A DNA stretch of 64,000 nt from a virus (IMGVR_UViG_3300042945_001831:1-64000); one strand, 5' to 3'. Counted from the first letter of the stretch, positions 1 through 6,996 are shown. Made by a program: numbers and translations. The notes: generated from the letters alone by a model not told the origin.

Positions 1-2
1 TT

Positions 3-145
3 CAACAAAACAAAATGCACGAATCTACTCTTGATCTTTTTTGTCAGCACGATGAAGTCATTGCTGATGAGTATGCAATGGAACTTGAACAAAAAGCAGC
101 AGAATTGCAAATCACTGTTGATTATTATATGGCAGAGTTTATGTG
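3..145 (+). CDS. Small hypothetical protein, possibly 5'-truncated
   Basis: An open frame runs from the window edge to a TGA at 143-145. It either continues from upstream or starts at ATG 15, which would give a 43-residue acidic protein. The C-terminal part (KAAELQITVDYYMAEFM) looks like an amphipathic helix. It resembles the many short acidic proteins of the accessory region that follows. A degenerate GTGCCACTTGT hairpin lies just after the stop, as it does after other gene blocks here. No function can be assigned, and whether it is complete cannot be judged. Confidence 0.4.
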
Positions 146-186
146 ACCTCTGTGCCACTTGTGGAACTGGTGAAACTTACCATAAT

Positions 187-194
187 TATAAATA
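187..194 (+). promoter_or_regulatory. T4-type late promoter TATAAATA
   Basis: Exact TATAAATA, the sequence T4-type gp55 recognises at late promoters, 25 bp upstream of the GIY-YIG endonuclease start. Late-promoter control of a homing endonuclease in an otherwise early-type region would be typical of a self-contained mobile gene. Confidence 0.6.
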
Positions 195-218
195 ATATTA
201 TGATATGTTTCACCACTT

Positions 219-752
219 ATGTATTATACTTACGCATATTTAAGAGAAGATAAAACTCCATATTATATTGGTAGAGGAAAACATTACAAGGGATACAAAT
301 ACCATAGAATGTCTCAAAAGCATACTTGTGGTATTCCTCCACAGGAAAGAAGAATAGTATTAAAAGATAATCTAACAAAAGAACAAGCAATAAAACACGA
401 AGAATACATGATTGACTTATTTGGATTAGTTTGGGATGAAACTGGAATATTGAGAAATCAGGTTAGGGATAGTTGTGGAGGAAGTCATAAAGGCAGAAAA
501 CTTTCGGAAGAAACAAAACAAAAAATGTCTCTTGCTATGAAAAAAAGATGGGAAAGTGGAGTTTATGATACTGAAGAGTATAAAAATAAAATAGCAGAAA
601 GTAATAGAAAAAATCCAAGAGTTAAACAACATAGAGAAGAAACAAAAGAAAAGCAGAGAAAAGCAAGCACTGGAAGACCACAAAGTGAAGAAACTAAAAG
701 AAAAAGGTCTGAAAGTATAAAAAAATGGTGGAAACAGAAAAAATCAGTATAA
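219..752 (+). CDS. GIY-YIG homing endonuclease with NUMOD3 repeats
   Basis: A free-standing homing endonuclease (177 aa) that would cut DNA site-specifically to promote its own spread. The N-terminal GIY-YIG nuclease core is visible: YTYAYL at residues 3-8, YYIG at 15-18, an arginine in the following helix (RRIVLKD, 44-50) and the expected acidic residue in EEYMI (61-65). Two NUMOD3 DNA-binding motifs follow, at about 92-111 (GRKLSEETKQKM) and 152-171 (GRPQSEETKRKR), and the tail is very basic. The gene is A-rich compared with the helicase gene downstream and has its own TATAAATA. Both fit recent insertion. No interrupted host gene or intron is visible, so it resembles the seg-type genes of T4. 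Confidence 0.88.
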   Translation: MYYTYAYLREDKTPYYIGRGKHYKGYKYHRMSQKHTCGIPPQERRIVLKDNLTKEQAIKHEEYMIDLFGLVWDETGILRNQVRDSCGGSHKGRKLSEETKQKMSLAMKKRWESGVYDTEEYKNKIAESNRKNPRVKQHREETKEKQRKASTGRPQSEETKRKRSESIKKWWKQKKSV

Positions 753-764
753 AATTTCTCCGTT

Positions 765-822
765 GGGACACATATTGAACTGTCCCTATAATTGACCGAG
801 CACTGGGTTTCTGTGCTACAAT
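765..822 (+). promoter_or_regulatory. Hairpin plus extended -10 promoter for the helicase gene
   Basis: A stem-loop with arms GGGACA (765-770) and TGTCCC (781-786) follows the endonuclease gene. It is followed by TTGACC (792-797), a 19-bp spacer and TACAAT (817-822) preceded by TGC, an extended -10. The layout matches the repeated cassettes further on and would drive the helicase gene at 846. The spacer is long, so the extended -10 probably matters more than the -35. Confidence 0.5.
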
Positions 823-845
823 ACTTGTATTGATGAATTGATTTT

Positions 846-2081
846 ATGCAACTTTATCCCTATCAGCAGAGAACTCTTGATGCGATTAAGTCTCAAATTA
901 AAGGCACTTGCTATCTTCCTACTGGTGCGGGTAAAACTGTTGTAATGATGGAAGATGCAAAAACCCGCATTGAAAATTCAAAAAAAGCAATGACATTTGT
1001 TGTTGTTGCTCCAAGAATCCTTCTTGCTCAGCAACTTGCAATTGAGTTTGAAGAATATCTTAATGAGTTTCAAATTTCTATCTTTCATTGTCATAGTTCT
1101 AAACAAACACATCATCAATCCTCTACACGTCCAGAAGACATTGCAGAATACAATGACACTGCAATCGGAAGTGGTAAGCATCAATTTATCTTCACCACTT
1201 ACAATTCAATTCAACGTGTGAATGAATCAGACATTGAAATTGATGTTGTGTATTTTGATGAAGCGCACCATTGTGTGAAACCTGCTAACTTTGTTGGTAT
1301 TGCACACACTTCAGCAGTTGCAGATAATGCTTATTTCTTCACTGCAACTCCGAAGTTCAATAACAGCACTGAGTCAATGAATAATACTGATGTGTATGGT
1401 AGTAATATCATCAGTATTCCGGCACAAGAACTGATTGATGCTGGTAGTATCATTCCTCCCAAAGTTGTGCCTTATGAAGCACAAACGATTCGCACAAAAG
1501 AAAATGCTGCATTTGTAGATGCTGAAAACATTGTAGGTATTCTATCGGAGATTGATGAGAATACTATTCCTAAGGTTCTTGTTGCTGCTCCTAGCACCAA
1601 AGTAATCTGGGCAATGTTCACTGAAAGTGATTTGCTTCAACAACTCAATGAGATGGGTTATACGATTATGCACATCACTTCCAAGCACGGTGCTTATATT
1701 GACAAACAGAAAGTGTCTCGTGAAGTTTTCTTTGAGAAAATGAATGAGTTTGGTGCAGACCCAGACAAGAAGTTCATTGTGTTTCATTACTCTATTCTAT
1801 CTGAGGGTATGAATGTTCACGGTTTGACTCATTGCATTATGCTTCGCAATCTTCCTGTGATTGAAATGGCACAGACTGTTGGTCGTATTATTCGTATGCA
1901 CAAAGATGACAGACAAGCAATCGCAGATGGTAAGATGAAAGCAGGAGAGTTTGCTTTCTATAAGAAACCCTTTGGAACTATCACGATTCCTGTCAATAAT
2001 AACTATGGTGATAAGATTGCAAAGCAACTTCAAAATGTTGTGGATACTATCTTTGTGAAAGGTGAGGTTCTTTCCGCATAA
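846..2081 (+). CDS. Superfamily 2 DEAH-box helicase
   Basis: An ATP-dependent nucleic-acid helicase or translocase of 411 residues. Superfamily 2 motifs appear in order: Walker A PTGAGKT at 25-31, DEAH (Walker B) at 138-141, TAT (motif III) near 165, and QTVGRIIR (motif VI) at 343-350. The N-terminal YPYQQRTLDAI is a Q-motif-like start of the RecA1 domain. This layout resembles restriction-type and UvsW-type helicases. The window encodes a separate, bona fide UvsW at 51903, so this is a second, early-region enzyme. Its substrate is unknown. It may remodel DNA or RNA during takeover or early replication. It is preceded by its own early-type promoter. Confidence 0.88.
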   Translation: MQLYPYQQRTLDAIKSQIKGTCYLPTGAGKTVVMMEDAKTRIENSKKAMTFVVVAPRILLAQQLAIEFEEYLNEFQISIFHCHSSKQTHHQSSTRPEDIAEYNDTAIGSGKHQFIFTTYNSIQRVNESDIEIDVVYFDEAHHCVKPANFVGIAHTSAVADNAYFFTATPKFNNSTESMNNTDVYGSNIISIPAQELIDAGSIIPPKVVPYEAQTIRTKENAAFVDAENIVGILSEIDENTIPKVLVAAPSTKVIWAMFTESDLLQQLNEMGYTIMHITSKHGAYIDKQKVSREVFFEKMNEFGADPDKKFIVFHYSILSEGMNVHGLTHCIMLRNLPVIEMAQTVGRIIRMHKDDRQAIADGKMKAGEFAFYKKPFGTITIPVNNNYGDKIAKQLQNVVDTIFVKGEVLSA

Positions 2082-2108
2082 ATTATGTTATGTGTGACAC
2101 ATAGAATT

Positions 2109-2273
2109 ATGCCTTTTACAAAAAAATTCAAAAATGCAGGAGATACAAAACATATCAGAGTTCCAATTGTTTATGCTGACTTAATTGAAGAACTTATGAT
2201 AGTATTTGACAATAAATTTGATGTTACTAAAGGAAAACACATTTTGAGAGTCTTTATAGATCGATTTTTGTGA
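2109..2273 (+). CDS. Small basic hypothetical protein
   Basis: 54 residues if started at ATG 2109. The frame is open from ATG 2085, but the region from MPFTKKFKNAGDTKHIRVP looks like the natural N-terminus. The sequence has a basic head, a beta-like segment (HIRVPIVYAD) and two likely helices ending in GKHILRVFIDRFL. This pattern recalls small ribbon-helix-helix-like DNA-binding proteins, but I cannot confirm it. The gene is A-rich like the endonuclease and follows the helicase closely. Confidence 0.55.
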   Translation: MPFTKKFKNAGDTKHIRVPIVYADLIEELMIVFDNKFDVTKGKHILRVFIDRFL

Positions 2274-2287
2274 GACCAATGATGCCG

Positions 2288-2346
2288 TGTGCCACTTGTA
2301 GCACTGGCACATATAATCGCCAAACAGACCCCAGATGCCCTACAAT
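2288..2346 (+). promoter_or_regulatory. Stem-loop/promoter cassette (GTGCCA repeat)
   Basis: Arms TGTGCCA (2288-2294) and TGGCACA (2305-2311) flank a 10-nt loop. They are followed by AACAGACCCC and a -10-like TACAAT (2341-2346). The loop begins with the CTTGT shared by other copies. No good -35 is seen. This is one of at least five related copies between gene blocks, and it precedes the gene at 2368. Confidence 0.6.
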
Positions 2347-2367
2347 GAACGGAGTTCACTGAGATAA

Positions 2368-2784
2368 ATGTCTTACACTCAATTCGTTGCCACTGCTTCC
2401 CTCACTGTTTATGAAGGATTCAATCTTCAATCCTATCTGGATGCTATCTCCGAACGTAGCGTAAAGGAAGACAACTTTCTGATGGAACATTATGGTGAAG
2501 TGAATGGAAAGATTGACATTGACTTTGAGGATTATGTGCGTCAATCTGATGGAAACATTCTGATTGAATGTGACACTGAAGAAAACAATAATAACAGTGA
2601 AGTTTGGGACTGGTTGATTGACCAATTCATTCCAGTGATGAATTCTCAGTTTGTACAGATTAAATCTGCAACGATTGATAGTCGGAGTGGAGTTGACATT
2701 GGATTCTCACTCTATGATAAGATGGGCAAGGTTGTTGATCTTACTGAAATCATGGAAGTCTATCAGAAGACTGTGACGCCCTGA
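2368..2784 (+). CDS. Hypothetical acidic protein (138 aa)
   Basis: Not recognised. It is an acidic soluble protein with no membrane segment or signal peptide. The central part is rich in D/E/N (DFEDYVRQSDGN, CDTEENNNNSEVWDW) and the C-terminal half alternates hydrophobic residues in a beta-like way. It sits alone between two hairpin-promoter cassettes, so it forms its own transcription unit. The ATG at 2368 follows the GGAG-containing leader of the upstream cassette. Early takeover functions are common for such proteins, but this is inference. Confidence 0.7.
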   Translation: MSYTQFVATASLTVYEGFNLQSYLDAISERSVKEDNFLMEHYGEVNGKIDIDFEDYVRQSDGNILIECDTEENNNNSEVWDWLIDQFIPVMNSQFVQIKSATIDSRSGVDIGFSLYDKMGKVVDLTEIMEVYQKTVTP

Positions 2785-2788
2785 GAAC

Positions 2789-2829
2789 TGGCACACTAAA
2801 AGAGCACAGACCCCTGAATGTGGTATTAT
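2789..2829 (+). promoter_or_regulatory. Half-repeat plus extended -10 promoter
   Basis: Only the right arm of the repeat, TGGCACAC (2789-2796), remains. It is followed by GAGCACAGACCCC and TGG-TATTAT (-10 at 2824-2829). The string AAAAGAGCACAGACCCC recurs exactly near 5217, with the same 9-bp distance to the -10. It drives the coupled cluster 2853-4154. Confidence 0.55.
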
Positions 2830-2852
2830 AGTCTTATGGTTGAGGAAGTCCG

Positions 2853-3017
2853 ATGACTTATGTTCCAATTCTTTCCTGGATTCCTTATTTGCAAGTGCCT
2901 GAAAACCGATTGAATCTTGCGTTTAATTGGTATCGAAGGCAGAAAGATCATCCATTGAACTTTCCTTGCTATTCTTACTGGATTCAACAATGTGAAAATG
3001 ATGGGAGTGATTACTGA
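2853..3017 (+). CDS. Small hypothetical protein (54 aa)
   Basis: A complete short frame from ATG 2853 to TGA 3015-3017, sharing ATGA with the next gene. The protein is rich in aromatics and prolines (VPILSWIPYLQVPENR, FPCYSYWIQQ). It has no recognisable domain. Its place as first gene after a promoter, the translational coupling and the coding-like sequence support reality. Confidence 0.55.
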   Translation: MTYVPILSWIPYLQVPENRLNLAFNWYRRQKDHPLNFPCYSYWIQQCENDGSDY

Positions 3018-3202
3018 TGCAAACCTTGCTTGATAATGTTCTGATGATTGAAGAAGTTTTGTCTGAGAAGCAACTGCTTGCTCTGCGTGATATTCTTTAT
3101 CATTACAAAGAGTTTCAGTTGGAACTGTATGAGTATCCCCCAGAGGATACTCTTTTTACTCAAGTGCAACTAGAACTGTTTGACATTTTTGACGTTCGAT
3201 GA
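3017..3202 (+). CDS. Small acidic hypothetical protein (61 aa)
   Basis: Translationally coupled to the gene before it (ATGA at 3015-3019) and to the gene after it (4-nt overlap at 3199-3202). It is acidic and probably mostly helical (DNVLMIEEVLSEKQLLALRDILYHYKEF). No domain is recognised. It is part of a chain of at least six overlapping small genes from 2853 to 4154. Confidence 0.6.
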   Translation: MQTLLDNVLMIEEVLSEKQLLALRDILYHYKEFQLELYEYPPEDTLFTQVQLELFDIFDVR

Positions 3203-3405
3203 CTTCTATTTCTTTTACATCTGGTGAATTGCTTGACATTATCTCTGCTCTTGAGATTAAATTGTCTCAAGCAGAAGATAAAGGTGACGCACATCTTGCA
3301 ATGTATTATTTCGAGATGCAGAATCAATTTCAACGTATCTTTGATAAATTGCAAGACTTTGTTTCCGAAAATCGTGTTGCTCATCTTGTTCTTGCAGTAA
3401 ACTAA
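3199..3405 (+). CDS. Small hypothetical protein (68 aa)
   Basis: Overlaps its neighbours by ATGA at the 5' end and TAATG at the 3' end, a sign of translational coupling. It appears mostly alpha-helical (LLDIISALEIKLSQAEDKGDAH, then FEMQNQFQRIFDKLQDFV) and could form a helical hairpin or dimer. No family is recognised. Confidence 0.6.
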   Translation: MTSISFTSGELLDIISALEIKLSQAEDKGDAHLAMYYFEMQNQFQRIFDKLQDFVSENRVAHLVLAVN

Positions 3406-3587
3406 TGAAACCAAAGTTCCGTGCCGTATTGGAAATGGCAATCGAATCAGGTGTAAGGTATGGATACACCCGTGCATTTAAGTACAATCCAGAACCAGAC
3501 ACTAATTCGATTACTGATACTATTGTAACTGAAATCTTTAATTCACTTGACACTTGGTTTGATGACATCAATGACAATGAATCCTGA
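3405..3587 (+). CDS. Small hypothetical protein (60 aa)
   Basis: Coupled to the gene upstream by TAATG, and overlaps the start of the next gene. The N-terminus is basic (MKPKFRAVLEMAIESGVRYGYTRAFKYNP) and the C-terminus acidic (DTWFDDINDNES). Small proteins of this type are common in cyanophage accessory regions. The function is unknown. Confidence 0.55.
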   Translation: MKPKFRAVLEMAIESGVRYGYTRAFKYNPEPDTNSITDTIVTEIFNSLDTWFDDINDNES

Positions 3588-3972
3588 AATTAAACAGAAA
3601 TGGGTTGATGCACTGCTTTCTGGTAAATACGACCAGGGCAGTGAGAAACTTCGCAGTGAGCAAGGTTATTGTTGCCTTGGTGTTCTTTGTGATTTGTATG
3701 CACAAGAACAGAATCAAGAATGGGAGTTTCGAGGTGCTTTTGAGGAAGAGAATACTCAACCCACTGACTATTGGTATTTCGACGGTGAGGGTGAGTTTCT
3801 GCCTGAATCTGTGAGAGAATGGGCAGGACTTTCTCTTGCTAATCCTCAAGTTCGAATTGAGGTCACTGAAGAATATGAGGATGATTGGGTCTACAATGAT
3901 GAGATTGCCAATCTGAATGATACAGGTTATACTTTTGAAGAACTTTCTAAACTAATCAAAGAACAATTTTAA
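3577..3972 (+). CDS. Conserved phage hypothetical protein, MNPEIKxKW type
   Basis: 131 residues from ATG 3577. ATG 3571 is equally possible, and the frame is open from 3547. The N-terminus MNPEIKQKWVDALLSGKYDQG followed by YCCLGVLCDLYA is, as I recall it, common in phages of many hosts, where it is annotated only as hypothetical. The paired cysteines in GYCCLGVLC could bind metal or be structural. The C-terminus is acidic and ends in a helix (TFEELSKLIKEQF). The gene overlaps the upstream gene and is coupled to the downstream gene by TAATG. Confidence 0.7.
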   Translation: MNPEIKQKWVDALLSGKYDQGSEKLRSEQGYCCLGVLCDLYAQEQNQEWEFRGAFEEENTQPTDYWYFDGEGEFLPESVREWAGLSLANPQVRIEVTEEYEDDWVYNDEIANLNDTGYTFEELSKLIKEQF

Positions 3973-4154
3973 TGGAAGAACAAGACACTCTAACTCAAGG
4001 ACGTATTCCTACTCATAAAAGTGTAAATGTCACACTTTTCTTTAATGATGGGATGGATGATGGTGAAGTAAGAGATTTCATTGATCGTATGACTGAGAAG
4101 TATCATCATCCTGATGATATTGTAAAAGATTATGAATACTGGTATGATGAGTGA
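3972..4154 (+). CDS. Small acidic hypothetical protein (60 aa)
   Basis: Last gene of the coupled cluster, starting in TAATG with the previous stop. It is strongly acidic, with a probable beta-strand (KSVNVTLFFND) and a helix (GEVRDFIDRMTEKY). No family is recognised. A perfect 11-bp-arm hairpin follows its stop. Confidence 0.55.
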   Translation: MEEQDTLTQGRIPTHKSVNVTLFFNDGMDDGEVRDFIDRMTEKYHHPDDIVKDYEYWYDE

Positions 4155-4166
4155 GTCTAGTGTAAG

Positions 4167-4228
4167 ACTGTGCCACTTGTTGTAGTGGCACAGTACACTC
4201 CCCAAACTCCTTCCGGGGGTGCTATGAT
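4167..4228 (+). promoter_or_regulatory. Best copy of the stem-loop/promoter cassette
   Basis: Perfect arms ACTGTGCCACT (4167-4177) and AGTGGCACAGT (4184-4194) around TGTTGT, with no T-run after them. A second small CCCC...GGGG pairing (4200-4203 with 4215-4219) and TGC-TATGAT (-10 at 4223-4228) follow. It marks the boundary between the 2853-4154 and 4252-5155 gene blocks. The hairpin could terminate upstream transcripts, protect RNA ends or bind a protein. Confidence 0.65.
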
Positions 4229-4251
4229 TACGGAGTAATCAAAAGAGATCA

Positions 4252-4698
4252 ATGATTTCCCTTCCAAACTTGAAAGAAACTGTAGATTACTCTAATCTCA
4301 CCAGTGAGAACTATAAGCAAGTTCTCGATGAAATGGTAGTAGATCAGATTCAAGATTTCATTGATGAAAACTTCTACATTGATGATATTCTTGAGTTCAT
4401 TCAAGAACACGGTGTTGAGTCTTTCTCTGCTCATTATGATGAGTATGTCGATGCAGGTGAAACTTACTCTTACAATGCAGTAGATACTTTCATTGAAGAG
4501 TTTGGTGTTGATGCACTTAGTGGATTTATGGATGCTTATCGTGGACAATGGGAATCGAAAGCAGATTATGCAGAAAACTATGTGACTGATTGTTATTCTG
4601 TTGATTTCCCTGCTTTTATTGAGATTGACTGGGAAAATACCTTTGACAATCTTGATTGTGTTTATGTCAATGGTTTTGTTTTCGATAATAACTTCTGA
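4252..4698 (+). CDS. Hypothetical acidic protein (148 aa)
   Basis: Not recognised. It is strongly acidic (DQIQDFIDENFYIDDILEFI, EYVDAGETY, DTFIEEFGVDAL) and mostly helical, with a more beta-like C-terminus rich in aromatic and acidic residues. The overall negative charge would suit a DNA mimic, but that is speculation. It is first in a three-gene coupled set after its own cassette promoter. Its stop overlaps the next start (TGATG). Confidence 0.65.
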   Translation: MISLPNLKETVDYSNLTSENYKQVLDEMVVDQIQDFIDENFYIDDILEFIQEHGVESFSAHYDEYVDAGETYSYNAVDTFIEEFGVDALSGFMDAYRGQWESKADYAENYVTDCYSVDFPAFIEIDWENTFDNLDCVYVNGFVFDNNF

Positions 4699-4946
4699 TG
4701 AAACTTCAATCTAAAGACGGCAATATGGTGGTAGATTTCTATCCCATTAAAACACCATTTGGTGATGTATCTCAAGAGTGGTTCTTGAAAACTCTTACTT
4801 TTATGGGTAAGAGTCAATCCAAGAAGTTTCTCAATCGAATTGAGATGAATCTTGAGATTCAAGAATATCTCAATCACACAATTCCTTATGAGATTGTAGA
4901 CTTTAACACTACTCCTCAACTTGCCAATCCATTTGCTACTGTATGA
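4698..4946 (+). CDS. Small hypothetical protein (82 aa)
   Basis: Coupled to the gene before it and to the one after it (ATGA at 4943-4946). Mixed alpha/beta sequence, starting MKLQSKDGNMVVDFYPIKTP. No domain is recognised. Its position in the middle of a coupled trio suggests it is translated in step with its neighbours. Confidence 0.6.
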   Translation: MKLQSKDGNMVVDFYPIKTPFGDVSQEWFLKTLTFMGKSQSKKFLNRIEMNLEIQEYLNHTIPYEIVDFNTTPQLANPFATV

Positions 4947-5155
4947 CAATGCTACTCAAACTGACTGATATTGAATTTGATTTTGAGGATTCTTCTGGAG
5001 AACTTCCTTATGATGAACAAGTTGCAGTTGTTCAATCAGTTCTTGATGATGTTTGGGAAGTTTATGATGAAGATGAACTTGCTGATGTCATTTCTGATGA
5101 CACTGGTTGGTGTGTAAAATCCCTTGATTATGTTGAAATCTCCGAATCTGCCTGA
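4943..5155 (+). CDS. Small acidic hypothetical protein (70 aa)
   Basis: Starts in the ATGA overlap at 4943; ATG 4949 is an alternative. Very acidic throughout (ELPYDEQVAVVQSVLDDVWE, EDELADVISDD) and without basic clusters. No family is recognised. Last gene of this block, followed by the next hairpin cassette. Confidence 0.6.
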   Translation: MTMLLKLTDIEFDFEDSSGELPYDEQVAVVQSVLDDVWEVYDEDELADVISDDTGWCVKSLDYVEISESA

Positions 5156-5190
5156 TTCTTACATCTGTCCCACATAGTCCAAGGTTGAGA

Positions 5191-5248
5191 TGTGCCACTT
5201 GTTCTGGTGGCACACTAAAAGAGCACAGACCCCAAAAGGTGCTATATT
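5191..5248 (+). promoter_or_regulatory. Stem-loop/promoter cassette
   Basis: Arms TGTGCCAC (5191-5198) and GTGGCACA (5207-5214), then GAGCACAGACCCC, then TGC-TATATT (-10 at 5243-5248). The leader from here to the next likely start (5371) is over 110 nt and contains GGTGGTGAGGGAGG, which pairs partly with ACCACCTC downstream (5274-5281). A structured leader is possible. Confidence 0.6.
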
Positions 5249-5370
5249 AAAGGGGTGGTGAGGGAGGCAATAAGACCACCTCGATAACGTCAACTGACAT
5301 CTTGGCAAGTATGCTGTTATCAAACCTCATCACTTCTCACAAACGTCCAACTTACTTTATTATTCTTAAA

Positions 5371-5523
5371 ATGACTGTTGATTTCTCTCGTGATGTGATG
5401 CTCGGTATGCTCCGCAAGGGTCAGACTGGAAATGATATTCTGGATATTCTGAATGTGATTGTTCCTGATGAGAGCAACACCGAAGTTCAGAATGAGGAAG
5501 TGACCGAACAAGTTGCTGCCTGA
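5371..5523 (+). CDS. Small conserved hypothetical protein (50 aa)
   Basis: I prefer ATG 5371 because MTVDFSRDVMLGMLRKGQTG then NDILDILNVIV reads as the start of a compact helical protein. The frame is open upstream to TTG 5302, with ATG 5311. The pattern RDVMLGMLRKGQTGNDILDIL resembles a small protein seen in several cyanophages, as I recall. The function is unknown. The tail is acidic. Confidence 0.5.
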   Translation: MTVDFSRDVMLGMLRKGQTGNDILDILNVIVPDESNTEVQNEEVTEQVAA

Positions 5524-5556
5524 GTTTAATTCTAGTTCATTTACTCTTTAATTCCA

Positions 5557-5745
5557 ATGTTTCTTTCCTGCCCTGTTTCTTTTGATCTGATTGATGCCGA
5601 ATGGTATGATGATCTTGATAATGCAAGAGAAGATGCACTTGATTGGAGTGTTGAATTGTCTGGTGAGAATGTGATTGTTTATCAGGCACTTGAGAGTGAA
5701 GATGGTGCTTATGAGTTCAACAAACTCTATGCTATCTCTGCCTGA
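5557..5745 (+). CDS. Small acidic hypothetical protein (62 aa)
   Basis: MFLSCPVSFDLIDAEWYDDLDNARED and then a beta-like stretch (SGENVIVYQALESE). No recognisable domain. It follows the previous gene after 33 nt with no promoter of its own and is followed by the GGGAC hairpin cassette, so the two probably share a transcript. Confidence 0.55.
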   Translation: MFLSCPVSFDLIDAEWYDDLDNAREDALDWSVELSGENVIVYQALESEDGAYEFNKLYAISA

Positions 5746-5759
5746 GTCCAGTGTTGAGA

Positions 5760-5817
5760 GGGACGGTTTCTGAACTGTCCCTAAAGTCCCCCACTGGGGC
5801 ACTGGATGCCCTATAAT
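5760..5817 (+). promoter_or_regulatory. Variant stem-loop/promoter cassette (GGGACGGTT type)
   Basis: Arms GGGACGGTT (5760-5768) and AACTGTCCC (5773-5781) with one G-T pair and a 4-nt loop. A CCCCC...GGGG segment follows, then GGGCACTGGATGCCC leading directly into TATAAT (5812-5817). That 15-mer and the TATAAT recur exactly at 6953-6973. Drives the DUF2786 gene. Confidence 0.6.
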
Positions 5818-5845
5818 ACAGGAACACAAGCAAACGAGACCTGTG

Positions 5846-6520
5846 ATGGATCGCCAACAAGTTATCGCAAAGATTCAATCCATTCTGAAACTTCAGAATG
5901 GAACTTCTTTTGAGGGTGAGGCAGATGCTGCTGCAAAGATGATTGATAAACTTTGCAAGCAGTATGGTGTTACGATCACTGAGGCAACTGAAACTCAAGT
6001 TATGGATGAGGAGTTTCTTTCTTTCAAACGAGTGAATGTTGCTCTGACGACTCTTCTCAATGCGATTGCAACATTCTATGATGCAAAAGCATATATGAAG
6101 AATGGTGATTCCAAGTCTCTGCAAATCATCGGTAGTGAAGCACAACAAATCCAAGTGCGACTCTATTATGATTACCTTGTTCAGGTGATGGAGAAAGAGG
6201 CAGAAGTTGCACATAAAGCAGAAAAGATTATGTGCGACATCAAAGGAACTGTCATCTCTCGTAGTTTCAAACTTAATTTCCGCAAGGCATTTGCAGATAA
6301 AGTTGCGGAACGTCTGAAGGAAATGAAACTCGCAGAGAACCGAGTTCACGATGATGCCGATGCAGTGAAGAATAAACTCTCCACGATGCGATTCGGACGT
6401 TCCAAGAAGATGAATGGTGCTAGTGGTGCTGGTGCTTATTCTGGTGCAAACGTAGGTGCTGGTGTTTCTTTGAATCGTCAAGCATCTGGTTCTGTTACCA
6501 AGCAACTCTGTGGTGTGTGA
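5846..6520 (+). CDS. DUF2786-type protein
   Basis: 224 residues from ATG 5846; a GTG at 5843 is directly upstream. The N-terminal 45 residues (RQQVIAKIQSILKL, then ADAAAKMIDKLCKQYGV) match the DUF2786 pattern of a short helical domain found in phage and bacterial proteins. A conserved-looking middle follows, and then a basic helical part (FRKAFADKVAERLKEM). The C-terminus is a low-complexity Gly/Ala/Ser stretch (about 189-210) that looks flexible. The role of the family is unknown. It is the largest gene of its block and has its own TATAAT cassette. The long frame on the opposite strand is a shadow. Confidence 0.75.
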   Translation: MDRQQVIAKIQSILKLQNGTSFEGEADAAAKMIDKLCKQYGVTITEATETQVMDEEFLSFKRVNVALTTLLNAIATFYDAKAYMKNGDSKSLQIIGSEAQQIQVRLYYDYLVQVMEKEAEVAHKAEKIMCDIKGTVISRSFKLNFRKAFADKVAERLKEMKLAENRVHDDADAVKNKLSTMRFGRSKKMNGASGAGAYSGANVGAGVSLNRQASGSVTKQLCGV

Positions 6521-6569
6521 GTTAAACACTCCTTCTTTCTTTTTTTCCTTTCTTTATTTCTCCAACACA

Positions 6570-6899
6570 ATGAAAATGTACCTGACTGTTCCTGAAATGA
6601 AAGTGATGTGGATTGTTGGTGCTGCCGAACGTCTTGCGACATTGGGTATGCTTTCTTCCGACATTCCAATGAAACTTTCTGCTTATGCAGTCGATTATTT
6701 TATTGAGATTGATAATCACCGCAATATTCTGTTTCCAGATGATTTTGAGATTGAACAAATCTTCAGAATCATTGCAAAAACAGAGAATGAATGTGAAGTA
6801 TCTGATGATGACATGAATCAAATCATCAAATTGATTCTTGAGTATAAGAACAATCGCACTGAGATTGTGAAGTATGCACTGTCGCATCAGACTATCTAA
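6570..6899 (+). CDS. Hypothetical protein (109 aa)
   Basis: ATG 6570 (MKMYLTVPEMKVMW) is chosen because the upstream in-frame sequence is a pyrimidine-rich leader (TTTCTTTTTTTCCTTTC) that would encode an unlikely Phe-Ser run. The protein appears helical with an acidic middle (ENECEVSDDDMNQIIKLILEYK). No domain is recognised. The block ends with the next hairpin cassette right after the stop. Confidence 0.6.
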   Translation: MKMYLTVPEMKVMWIVGAAERLATLGMLSSDIPMKLSAYAVDYFIEIDNHRNILFPDDFEIEQIFRIIAKTENECEVSDDDMNQIIKLILEYKNNRTEIVKYALSHQTI

Positions 6900-6912
6900 G
6901 TCCAATGATACG

Positions 6913-6973
6913 GTGTGCCACTTGTAGTGGTGGCACACTACACTCCCCAACGGGGCACTGGATGCCCTATAAT
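6913..6973 (+). promoter_or_regulatory. Stem-loop/promoter cassette
   Basis: Perfect arms GTGTGCCAC (6913-6921) and GTGGCACAC (6930-6938) with loop TTGTAGTG, then CTCCCCAACGGGG, then GGGCACTGGATGCCC and TATAAT (6968-6973). The downstream part is the same as that at 5800-5817. Drives 6997-7436. Confidence 0.65.
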
Positions 6974-6996
6974 ACAGAGACACAAAGGAACTCCAA

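Noticed and set aside
5732-6529. 265-codon open frame on the minus strand
   Set aside because: It is antisense to the DUF2786 gene and extends over the hairpin-promoter cassette. Its Cys/His/Phe-rich composition is typical of a reverse-strand shadow, and all real genes are on the + strand.
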